From assembly GCA_031288815.1 (NCBI GenBank), contig JAITQR010000157.1:1-7814 (forward strand): a DNA stretch of 7,814 nt, in the 5' to 3' direction. Shown one piece after another: positions 1 through 4,650 of this stretch (positions within the stretch are counted from its first letter, which is position 1; each line of letters opens with the position of its first letter). Source of the DNA: Treponema sp. (lineage in GTDB: Bacteria > Spirochaetota > Spirochaetia > Treponematales > Breznakiellaceae). The notes beneath the pieces were generated by a model that was not told the origin of the DNA, did no database searches, and saw only the letters and a list, made by a program, of their open reading frames with translations. Made by a program: the position numbers and the translations under genes.

Positions 1-2
1 TG

Positions 3-179
3 CGGCGCTACGCGGACGGGCACGGGGACAAGCGGAAGCTGGTAGGCGCGGTGGCCGGGGCGGTAGCGGCGGGGGAGGTAAAGGCCTTTGCGGTGAAGAA
101 CGGTTTTTTTGTATTGGAGCAGTCCGGGGACACGATACGGATCAACGTTCCCGAAGACTTCAAACCCCGGGAGTGGTAA
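3..179 (+). CDS. 3' end of an uncharacterised protein (partial)
   Basis: An open frame enters from the left edge and ends at TAA 177-179, giving 58 residues with no in-frame ATG, so the start lies outside the window. The tail reads as a basic segment (DKRKLVGAVAG), a short alanine/glycine helix, then a beta-rich end (GFFVLEQSGDTIRI) closing with VPEDFKPREW. From memory this ending resembles C-termini of uncharacterised DUF3782-like proteins with a PD-(D/E)XK-type nuclease fold, where a 'GxxVxxQSGD' strand and a terminal REW are common. That family call is weak, because the catalytic part would lie upstream. The frame is clearly coding: its product has natural amphipathic composition, and it stops just before a hairpin and a promoter. 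Confidence 0.6.
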   Translation, partial: RRYADGHGDKRKLVGAVAGAVAAGEVKAFAVKNGFFVLEQSGDTIRINVPEDFKPREW

Positions 180-223
180 GGCCAAAAGCCATGGCCCGGC
201 AATAGAAACAGTGTCTGTATGTT

Positions 224-243
224 CCCCCTGACGCTTCAGGGGG
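224..243 (+). terminator. 8-bp hairpin after the partial gene, overlapping the next promoter
   Basis: CCCCCTGA (224-231) and TCAGGGGG (236-243) form a perfect 8-bp stem with a CGCT loop. No uridine run follows, only CTCCTGTTAT, so intrinsic termination would be weak or factor-assisted. The stem contains the -35 box of the following promoter, so it could also act as an operator-like dyad. Confidence 0.45.
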
Positions 244-256
244 CTCCTGTTATAAT
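228..256 (+). promoter_or_regulatory. Sigma70-type promoter for the thioesterase gene
   Basis: A consensus -10 box TATAAT lies at 251-256. CTGACG at 228-233 matches TTGACA at four of six bases, and the spacer is exactly 17 bp. The start of transcription would be expected 6-8 nt after the -10 box, at about 262-264, which is the A of the ATG at 263. No Shine-Dalgarno sequence lies between the -10 box and the ATG (the bases are ATCCCC). Confidence 0.6.
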
Positions 257-262
257 ATCCCC

Positions 263-670
263 ATGGAACCGAATACCCAGTTGAAGCCCGGTCTGCGGGC
301 GGAGAAAACCGAAACCGTTACCAGCGAAAATACCGCCGAAGCCTGGGGAAGCGGCGGCCTCCCGGTCTACGCCACCCCGGCGATGATCGCCCTTATGGAG
401 GGCGCCGCCGTCGCGGCGGTACAGGATTGGCTTCCCCAGGGCTTTTCCACCGTGGGCACGGAACTGAATGTTAAACACCTTTCCGCAAGCCCGCTGGGTA
501 TGGGGATCCGGGCCCTGGGGGAGCTTATCGAGATCGACGGCCGCCGCCTCCGCTTTAAAGTGGAAGCCCACGACCGGGCCGGAAAGATCGGCGAAGGCTT
601 CCATGAGCGCTTCATCATCGAAAACGAACGGTTTTTGAAAAAAACCCGCGAAAAGTCCGCCTCCCGTTAA
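263..670 (+). CDS. FlK-like hot-dog thioesterase (acyl-CoA thioesterase family)
   Basis: A single hot-dog domain of 135 residues, the usual length for the family; it would hydrolyse an acyl-CoA or other thioester in the cytoplasm. Aligned from memory to Streptomyces FlK (fluoroacetyl-CoA thioesterase), Thr38, Glu46, Gly65, His72 and Arg116 fall at exactly the spacing of FlK Thr42, Glu50, Gly69, His76 and Arg120, so the catalytic triad is complete. The FlK lid residue Phe36 corresponds to Gly32 here, and the segment before the triad Thr is glycine rich (GSGG), so fluoroacetyl-CoA is unlikely to be the substrate; a short-chain or aromatic acyl-CoA is possible. The start at 263 is chosen because the next Met (41) is inside the conserved core; it has no ribosome-binding site and sits at the predicted transcription start. 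The gene stands alone between a promoter and a strong terminator. Confidence 0.88.
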   Translation: MEPNTQLKPGLRAEKTETVTSENTAEAWGSGGLPVYATPAMIALMEGAAVAAVQDWLPQGFSTVGTELNVKHLSASPLGMGIRALGELIEIDGRRLRFKVEAHDRAGKIGEGFHERFIIENERFLKKTREKSASR

Positions 671-687
671 ACCGCCTTCCAGCTCCG

Positions 688-705
688 CGCCCTATATAGA
701 GGGCG
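688..705 (+). repeat. Inverted repeat after the thioesterase gene
   Basis: CGCCCT (688-693) and AGGGCG (700-705) form a 6-bp stem around an ATATAG loop. No uridine run follows, so it is more likely an mRNA-end stabiliser or an accessory to the stronger terminator about 30 nt downstream than a terminator itself. A second tiny stem, CGCG-CTT-CGCG, lies at 710-720. Confidence 0.4.
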
Positions 706-729
706 GGGCCGCGCTTCGCGTGTACCCCC

Positions 730-755
730 AAAAACCGCCCGGCGGGCGTTTTTTT
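730..755 (+). terminator. Rho-independent terminator of the thioesterase gene
   Basis: CGCCC (736-740), loop GGC, and GGGCG (744-748) are followed directly by seven T residues (749-755). A run of five A residues (730-734) lies just upstream, so the structure could also work on the minus strand. Confidence 0.85.
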
Positions 756-758
756 ACT

Positions 759-813
759 CCGCAAACCGCGCTCGAACCGAAGCTTGCGGGCCGGGTTCAT
801 AATGGGGACCCGG
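759..813 (+). repeat. Two adjacent GC-rich hairpins upstream of the FMN-binding lipoprotein gene
   Basis: The first pairs CCGCAA (759-764) with TTGCGG (784-789) and continues, after a 5-nt bulge, with GCT (770-772) to AGC (781-783). The second pairs CCGGGT (791-796) with ACCCGG (808-813) around an 11-nt loop. They lie between the terminator and the ribosome-binding site of the next gene. They may be leader RNA structure or an operator. I could not find a convincing promoter here: CATAAT at 798-803 has no good -35 box. Confidence 0.4.
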
Positions 814-865
814 TTGGACGACCCTATCTACCCCAAAAAGCCCGCCGGCGCAAACAGGAGGCACT

Positions 866-1333
866 ATGAAGGGTCTTTATTGGCCGCCCTTCCGGGTCCG
901 GAAGCCGTCCGGCCCGGCCGCCGGTATCGTATCCGGGGCTATCCTCGCGGCCCTGGCGCTGCTCTTTTCCGGCTGCGCCAGCGGGGGGCTGAAATCGGGC
1001 GGGGCCGCGCGTTTTCTCCGGGAAAATTTCTTTCCCCCCCAATCCGGGGGAGTGTCGCCCGCGAACTGCCGGGACGGGGTGTGGGAAGGCCTCGGCAGGG
1101 GATACCGGGGAAATATCCTGCTGCGCCTCACCGTGGCCGGCGGGTTTATCCGGGACATCGAAATAGTGGAACACCGGGAAGATCCGGCGGTGGGCGGGGA
1201 AGCCATGACGGAACTTCTGGAACAGGTGCTGGCCCGGGGCCCCGCGGAAACGGACGTTGTGTCCGGGGCCACCGAATCCAGCAGGGGCTTTCTAAACGCC
1301 CTGGAGGACGCCCTGCGGCAAGGGGCGCGGTAG
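866..1333 (+). CDS. FMN-binding domain lipoprotein, probable flavinylated electron carrier
   Basis: 155 residues. Basic residues at the N-terminus, a hydrophobic stretch (about 18-34) and the lipobox FSGC with Cys37 mark a lipoprotein attached outside the inner membrane. The rest is an FMN-binding domain (PF04205 type, as in NqrC and RnfG): WEGLGRGYRG at about 73-82 is the usual entry strand, and D130-V-V-S-G-A-T-E-S-S139 is the flavinylation motif, where the family links FMN through a phosphoester bond to Thr (here Thr136) using ApbE. The role would be one-electron transfer across or along the envelope. A perfect AGGAGG (856-861), 4 nt before the ATG, fixes the start. No apbE, Nqr/Rnf or cytochrome gene is in this window, so the partner is unknown. 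A single extra cysteine (Cys68) lies just before the domain. Confidence 0.88.
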   Translation: MKGLYWPPFRVRKPSGPAAGIVSGAILAALALLFSGCASGGLKSGGAARFLRENFFPPQSGGVSPANCRDGVWEGLGRGYRGNILLRLTVAGGFIRDIEIVEHREDPAVGGEAMTELLEQVLARGPAETDVVSGATESSRGFLNALEDALRQGAR

Positions 1334-1376
1334 CAAAGATTCTCGACACAGGCGCTTGTTTGTGGCAGGAATTTCA

Positions 1377-1388
1377 TAAGATATCTTA
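1377..1388. repeat. 12-bp perfect palindrome before the TolB-like fragment
   Basis: TAAGATATCTTA reads the same on both strands. It lies 21 nt before the ATG of the truncated beta-propeller gene, in a stretch (1334-1409) with no clear promoter and no recognisable coding remnant in any + frame. It could be a regulator site or a trace of the event that removed the 5' part of the gene. Confidence 0.35.
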
Positions 1389-1409
1389 AGACTTTTACCG
1401 GAGGGTATC

Positions 1410-1724
1410 ATGCAGTTGTGGCGCATGGAGGCGGACGGTTCCAACCCCACCCGGATGACCTTTGACGAAAGCAACAACTGGTTCGGCCATGTTTCCCCCG
1501 ACGGGCAACGGGTTGTTTTTATCTCCTACCGGAAAGGGGATGTGGAGCCCGACAAGCATCCCCCCAACAAAAACGTGCAGCTCAGGCTCATGAGCGCCGC
1601 CGGCGGCGAATTCAGGGTCATTGCCGAGCTTTTCGGCGGGCAGGGAACCGTCAACGTGAATTCCTGGGCGCCAGACAGCAGGCAGATCGCCTTTGTGTCT
1701 TACCGTCTCAAGGGGACGGCCTAG
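1410..1724 (+). CDS. TolB-like beta-propeller C-terminal fragment, probable gene remnant
   Basis: 104 residues containing two to three PD40/WD40-like TolB blades. The signature strands are [17 protein letters not shown] (about 3-19), then [14 protein letters not shown] (about 27-40), then [15 protein letters not shown] (about 84-98). Full-length relatives, as I remember them, are about 280-300 residues with six or more blades and end close to this same FVSY point, so the C-terminus looks natural and roughly the first two thirds are missing. An isolated propeller third should not fold as the complete ring. In frame, a TAA at 1377-1379 blocks upstream extension, and no propeller sequence shows in the other frames before the ATG. 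GGAGGG (1400-1405) four bases before the ATG would still allow translation. It is either a decayed gene or a short expressed fragment; I favour decay. Confidence 0.65.
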   Translation: MQLWRMEADGSNPTRMTFDESNNWFGHVSPDGQRVVFISYRKGDVEPDKHPPNKNVQLRLMSAAGGEFRVIAELFGGQGTVNVNSWAPDSRQIAFVSYRLKGTA

Positions 1725-1768
1725 GAGCCTGATTAGCCTAAAAGACACACTCTGAAATTTTACCACCA

Positions 1769-1781
1769 CGGCCGAAGGCCG
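1769..1781 (+). repeat. Short hairpin after the TolB-like fragment
   Basis: CGGCC (1769-1773), loop GAA, GGCCG (1777-1781). The bases after it are GGCGAAAAG with no T run, so it is at best a weak or factor-dependent stop. The rest of 1725-1856 shows nothing else I can support. Confidence 0.3.
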
Positions 1782-1856
1782 GGCGAAAAGACGCACGGAA
1801 GGATATGATTAGAAACCAGGCCCTTTGCGCGCCTTGGTGCTTAATATTCTTCATAC

Positions 1857-1885
1857 TTGACTGTCATATTAGTTTGATATATAAT
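1857..1885 (+). promoter_or_regulatory. Sigma70-type promoter of the padR-type operon
   Basis: TTGACT (1857-1862) and TATAAT (1880-1885) are separated by exactly 17 bp, inside a stretch far more AT rich than its surroundings. The predicted start is about 1892, giving an untranslated leader of about 39 nt before the regulator's ATG at 1931. Confidence 0.8.
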
Positions 1886-1895
1886 AATATATACC
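1876..1895. promoter_or_regulatory. AT-rich dyad over the -10 box, candidate PadR operator
   Basis: Twenty bases (1876-1895) form an imperfect dyad, GATATATAAT facing AATATATACC, with eight of ten pairs complementary. It covers the -10 box and the predicted transcription start. PadR regulators commonly repress their own operon at AT-rich dyads over the promoter, so this is the natural candidate site, but low-complexity AT sequence makes chance dyads likely. Confidence 0.35.
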
Positions 1896-1930
1896 AATAG
1901 TAATAATGCGTCATCTATAACGAGGAGAAG

Positions 1931-2275
1931 ATGGAGCCAAAATTATCATCCGACATCCTCCGGGGTCACACGGATACCATCGTGTTGAACATCCTTCAAA
2001 GCGGGGATGCCTACGGTTTCGAGATTTACAACACCATTCTGAACCGTACCGGTGACCAGTACGAGCTCAAGGAGACCACCCTCTATTCCAGTTACAAACG
2101 GCTGGAACAGGAAGGCTGTATCCGCTCTTATTGGGGGGACGAGACCCAGGGGGCCCGGCGGCGCTACTACAGCATCACCGATAAGGGCCGGGAACGCTAC
2201 GCCCAGGATATCCTGGATTGGGAATTTACGCAAAAGATCCTTAGTAAACTGTTGGGGGAAAAAGGGGAATCATGA
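1931..2275 (+). CDS. PadR family transcriptional regulator (short form)
   Basis: A 114-residue winged-helix protein with the hallmarks of the short PadR class: YGFEI (28-32) opening the DNA-binding domain, TTLYSSYKRLEQEG (49-62) as recognition helix (family form TLYxxLxRLE), and a basic wing GARRRYYSITDKG (74-86). A short C-terminal helix (about 90-110) would be the dimer arm. It is the first gene of a three-gene set: its stop overlaps the next start in ATGA (2272-2275). In Firmicutes, as known for such loci, a PadR gene next to DUF1700 and DUF4097 genes is a recurring arrangement, and the regulator is expected to control the operon. AGGAG (1923-1927) lies only three bases before the ATG, a short but usable spacing. 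The effector is not evident. Confidence 0.92.
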   Translation: MEPKLSSDILRGHTDTIVLNILQSGDAYGFEIYNTILNRTGDQYELKETTLYSSYKRLEQEGCIRSYWGDETQGARRRYYSITDKGRERYAQDILDWEFTQKILSKLLGEKGES

Positions 2276-3219
2276 TGGAAACCCAGGATTTTGTAAACCG
2301 TCTGTTTTCGGAATACGAGGAAAGCCCGGAACTCCGGGACTTCAAGGAAGAACTCCTTTCCAACCTGGAAGCCCGAATCGCCAGCCTGGTGGCCAAGGGG
2401 CTGGATGGGGAGGCGGCTTTTGAAAAGGCCGCCGGAGAGCTGGGGGATATCTCCGCCCTGGCGGATCAGATCAGCCTGAAGAAAAAACAGGAAGTTTTTC
2501 AGGACGCCTACCTGGGGATGAGGAAGTACCTGAAGCCCGGCCGGGTGGCTCTCTACGTGCTGGGCGGGGCCTGGCTTATCCTGGGCCTGGTTATCGCCCT
2601 GGTGGCCTATCTTACCGGGGAGGAACCGTCCGCCTACGACGCCTTTTGGACGCCCAACAAGCGGGTACTCAGCTTCCTGGGGGTCCTCCTTGGCTTTATC
2701 CCCCCCGCCGCCGCGCTGCTTACCTTCCTGGGCGTTACCCAGGAGACAGCCTCCCGGAATCCCCTTTCCCGGAAACGGGGGCTCTGGTATGCCCTTACCG
2801 CGGCGGTTCTGGGTTTCGGGATCATCATCTTCCCCCTGACCTACTACGCCACCGACCGCCGGCTTATGGAGGCCGTCGCCACCCTGATCCCCTTTGCCAT
2901 TCCCGGCCTGGGGTTCCTCATCTTTTTTATCTTGACGGAAGGGGATACCCGCAAACCCTGGGCCCGGGCCCAATCCGAAAAGGAAGCCAGGGTAAACATG
3001 GCTGTCTTCAGCGATCCGGTTACCGCCGCCCGCTTTGGTATGCTCTCCGGGGCCCTATGGATCTTCGCCGTGGGGCTGTTCATCCTGTTGGGCTTTCTTT
3101 CGGGTTTTCAATTTTCCTGGCTGGTCTTTGTCTTCGCCATGGCGGCCCAACTGGCCATCCAGGGGCTAATGATAAAGGGGGCAAGGAGCGGCGGGGGAGC
3201 GGGATATGAGGGTGAATAA
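2272..3219 (+). CDS. Six-helix membrane protein with DUF1700/HAAS-like N-terminus
   Basis: 315 residues. Residues 1-85 form a soluble, mostly helical region: FSEYEESPELRDFKEELLSN, then two short helices containing GLDGEAAFEKAAGELGD (43-59), which is the DUF1700/permease-prefix (HAAS) pattern of a short helical bundle with an ELGD ending. Six hydrophobic segments follow at about 92-114, 132-154, 172-193, 203-221, 255-277 and 281-301. No transporter or enzyme motif is visible, so the function is unknown; the family is thought to act with its PadR neighbour and the DUF4097 protein. The start overlaps the padR stop (ATGA); Met2 is an equally possible start. The end overlaps the next gene by 14 nt, so all three are probably translated in a coupled way. 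Confidence 0.85.
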   Translation: MMETQDFVNRLFSEYEESPELRDFKEELLSNLEARIASLVAKGLDGEAAFEKAAGELGDISALADQISLKKKQEVFQDAYLGMRKYLKPGRVALYVLGGAWLILGLVIALVAYLTGEEPSAYDAFWTPNKRVLSFLGVLLGFIPPAAALLTFLGVTQETASRNPLSRKRGLWYALTAAVLGFGIIIFPLTYYATDRRLMEAVATLIPFAIPGLGFLIFFILTEGDTRKPWARAQSEKEARVNMAVFSDPVTAARFGMLSGALWIFAVGLFILLGFLSGFQFSWLVFVFAMAAQLAIQGLMIKGARSGGGAGYEGE

Positions 3220-4228
3220 AAGTTTTTGTTTTGCCGCCGTCTTGGTTTTGGCGCTGGCCGGGGCCTATGCCTGGGAAGAACCCCGCCTGGTACATACCGA
3301 AACCCTGAATCTGGTGGGAATTGAGGATCTTGCCATCAGCTACGGGCAGGATGAGGTGATCCTTAAGGAAAGCGAATCCGGAGACCTGGTGATAAAGGAA
3401 TACATGACCCGGGACAATCCCCGCTACTATGTCCAAGTCTCCCGCTCCGGGGGAACGGCGCGGGTAAAACGGGGAAAACGGCCCTGGCTGCGCTGGAACT
3501 GGAACGCCCGGGCGGAGATTTACCTTCCCCGATCCTTCCGGGGGAATTTGCGGATCTCCAACTCCAGCGGGAGCCTTTCCGGGGAGGCGGAACTCCTTGG
3601 CTACCGAACCGTTGATATCAGCGTAGGCTCCGGTACGGTATTCCTGAACGGGATTTCCGGGGAGACCGTTTCGGTTCACGTGTCCTCGGGGGAGTTGAAT
3701 GTCAAAAATATTAGGGGTAATTCGTTTGTCAGCGTGTCCAGCGGCAGGCTGCGGATCGACGGGATCAGCGGAGAGGAGCACCACGTCAAAGCCTCAAGCG
3801 GCCGCCTCCGGATTGGCGCCCTGGAGGGGCGGGGTCTTATCACGGTAAGCAGCGGGGACATCGCCATAGACCGGGTTCAGGGCACAATAGAGGCGGATAT
3901 TTCAAGCGGTTCCCTGGATTTGACGGATTTCTCCGGCCAAGGGGCCTTTGAAATAAGTTCCGGAAATTTGAGGATGGACATAAACGAGCTCCGGGGGGAT
4001 CTGCGCTTTAAGCTCTCCAGCGGCACTATCGACGTGCTTGTTCCGGCGGCCCTTCCCTTTAACCTGGACGCCGTTACCCGGAGCGGCAATGTGCGGGTAA
4101 ATGAGGCCGGGGAGCAGGTTCTCAAGGTATCGGGAAACAGTACGGTTTTGCGTCCCCTGGGACCTTCCCCGCAGCGGACCATTTTTGTCCGGACAAGTTC
4201 GGGGAACCTTACCATTGAGCGGCGCTGA
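3206..4228 (+). CDS. Exported DUF4097 family beta-solenoid protein (putative adhesin type)
   Basis: 340 residues. The N-terminus MRVNKSFCFAAVLVLALAGAYA is a cleavable signal peptide, with cleavage expected after AYA (22), and there is no lipobox Cys or C-terminal anchor, so the protein should be periplasmic or beyond. From about residue 115 the chain is a repeat of short strands with Ser-Ser-Gly turns: SSG at 120, 160, 178, 197, 215, 233, 251, 271 and 331, with GSG at 141 and RSG at 292, one turn per 18-21 residues. That is the DUF4097 signature and implies a right-handed parallel beta-solenoid of about ten rungs. A tryptophan-rich basic patch (about 89-100, RGKRPWLRWNWN) precedes it. GGGGGAG (3193-3199), six bases before the ATG, supports the start inside the preceding gene. 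Its role is unknown; 'adhesin' is only the family label. Confidence 0.88.
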   Translation: MRVNKSFCFAAVLVLALAGAYAWEEPRLVHTETLNLVGIEDLAISYGQDEVILKESESGDLVIKEYMTRDNPRYYVQVSRSGGTARVKRGKRPWLRWNWNARAEIYLPRSFRGNLRISNSSGSLSGEAELLGYRTVDISVGSGTVFLNGISGETVSVHVSSGELNVKNIRGNSFVSVSSGRLRIDGISGEEHHVKASSGRLRIGALEGRGLITVSSGDIAIDRVQGTIEADISSGSLDLTDFSGQGAFEISSGNLRMDINELRGDLRFKLSSGTIDVLVPAALPFNLDAVTRSGNVRVNEAGEQVLKVSGNSTVLRPLGPSPQRTIFVRTSSGNLTIERR

Positions 4229-4229
4229 A

Positions 4230-4253
4230 CCGCCGGAAGAGCCCTCGCGGCGG
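4230..4253 (+). terminator. Possible weak terminator hairpin after the operon
   Basis: CCGCCG (4230-4235) can pair with CGGCGG (4248-4253) around a 12-nt loop, two bases after the stop codon. There is no T run until TTTT at 4281-4284, so an intrinsic terminator is doubtful. Between here and 4362 I see only a lone TATAAT (4298-4303) without a matching -35 box, and no gene. Confidence 0.3.
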
Positions 4254-4362
4254 CAGCCCCCTGCCCCTGTCGTACGAGAATTTTGAAACCTTCATAGTAT
4301 AATATTTAATTATTTCTATGACACATTCCGCGCCGGTCGGCTAAAACCCGTGGTGTCCATGT

Positions 4363-4424
4363 AAAAATCTAACAAAAATTTAACCGAAATCCAGCCAAAA
4401 TCAAATCAAAATCCAATCAAATTC
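4363..4424 (+). repeat. Phased A-tract array, imperfect 11-bp tandem repeat upstream of a promoter
   Basis: A-tracts begin at 4363, 4374, 4387, 4397, 4408 and 4419, that is, every 10-13 bp (11, 13, 10, 11, 11), close to one helical turn. The units read AAAAATCTAAC, AAAAATTTAACCG, AAATCCAGCC, AAAATCAAATC, AAAATCCAATC and AAATTC, so they are also an imperfect 11-bp sequence repeat. The last unit abuts the -35 box at 4425. Phased A-tracts bend DNA and, placed here, can act as an UP-like element or a site for architectural proteins. Confidence 0.75.
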
Positions 4425-4453
4425 TTGACGAAAGGGGGATCTAGAGATATACT
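4425..4453 (+). promoter_or_regulatory. Sigma70-type promoter of the large lipoprotein gene
   Basis: TTGACG (4425-4430) and TATACT (4448-4453) are separated by exactly 17 bp. The spacer contains a G5 run (4434-4438). A start at about 4460 would leave a leader of about 190 nt before the chosen ATG at 4651. A second TATACT-like overlap (TATACTAT, 4453-4460) could shift the start slightly. Confidence 0.8.
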
Positions 4454-4621
4454 ATACTATTAGATTGGGCTATAACTAGGAACATCGGGTTTAGCGGGAG
4501 GGCGGACGGTACGCGAAATCTCCCTGATTTTTCGACGCTAACGTTTTCCCTTTATACGCGGCCCCGATAACAAGCAAGGAACATCCCGCTTCTTTCTTAA
4601 AAAGAGGGGGTGGGAGTTGTT

Positions 4622-4636
4622 ATGTTCAAAATATGA
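4622..4636 (+). other. Possible 4-codon minigene (upstream ORF) in the leader
   Basis: ATG TTC AAA ATA TGA, preceded at a spacing of five bases by GGGAG (4612-4616), which is a credible ribosome-binding site. The stop codon lies just before the AGGAG (4638-4642) that serves the lipoprotein start, so ribosomes ending here could affect initiation downstream. Such short frames also occur by chance. Confidence 0.25.
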
Positions 4637-4637
4637 G

Positions 4638-4642
4638 AGGAG
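4638..4642 (+). promoter_or_regulatory. Ribosome-binding site fixing the lipoprotein start at 4651
   Basis: AGGAG ends eight bases before the ATG at 4651, ideal spacing. The in-frame ATG at 4633 would lie upstream of this site and has only a distant GGGAG (4612-4616), so 4651 is preferred; the signal peptide also starts naturally there (MRFFQKG). Confidence 0.75.
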
Positions 4643-4650
4643 AAAAGGGT

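Larger units (their letters stand above)
4460..4650 (+). promoter_or_regulatory. Long structured 5' leader of the lipoprotein mRNA
   Basis: The leader has a direct repeat AGGAACATC at 4478-4486 and 4577-4585. AGCGGGA (4493-4499) can pair with TCCCGCT (4584-4590). Alternatively GGGAG (4496-4500) can pair with CTCCC (4520-4524), a hairpin followed three bases later by five T residues (4528-4532), which looks like an attenuator. A further 7-bp hairpin joins 4589-4595 to 4601-4607, just before a GGGGGTGGGAG purine run. The two pairings of 4496-4499 exclude each other. I do not recognise a known riboswitch class. Confidence 0.45.

Noticed and set aside
188..195. GCCATGGC palindrome after the partial gene
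   Set aside because: Eight-base GC palindromes are expected by chance in this composition and nothing nearby gives it a role.
784..1389. 201-codon open frame on the + strand overlapping the FMN-binding lipoprotein
   Set aside because: Its product is Gly/Arg/Pro rich with no domain, while the overlapping frame has a lipobox, the SGAT motif and a perfect AGGAGG.
1805..1900. 31-codon ORF with a purine-rich stretch just before its ATG
   Set aside because: The purine site is only about 1-2 nt from the ATG, and the frame runs through the strong promoter at 1857-1885.
2197..2973. 258-codon open frame on the minus strand
   Set aside because: It lies opposite the PadR and membrane-protein genes, has a Gly/Pro/Gln-rich product without domains, and is explained by high GC in the third codon position of the real genes.
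3080..3784. 234-codon open frame on the minus strand
   Set aside because: Antisense shadow of the membrane-protein and DUF4097 genes; no ribosome-binding site or recognisable domain.
4298..4344. Isolated TATAAT followed by an 8-codon ORF (4318-4344)
   Set aside because: No -35 box at 16-18 bp, no ribosome-binding site, and a very short frame; AT-rich chance match more likely.
4434..4438. G5 run in the promoter spacer as a phase-variation tract like those of T. pallidum tpr genes
   Set aside because: Five G residues are too few for frequent slippage; other G runs of this size are common in this GC-rich window.
4633..4650. ATG at 4633 as the start of the large lipoprotein
   Set aside because: It lies upstream of the AGGAG at 4638-4642, which is ideally spaced for the ATG at 4651.
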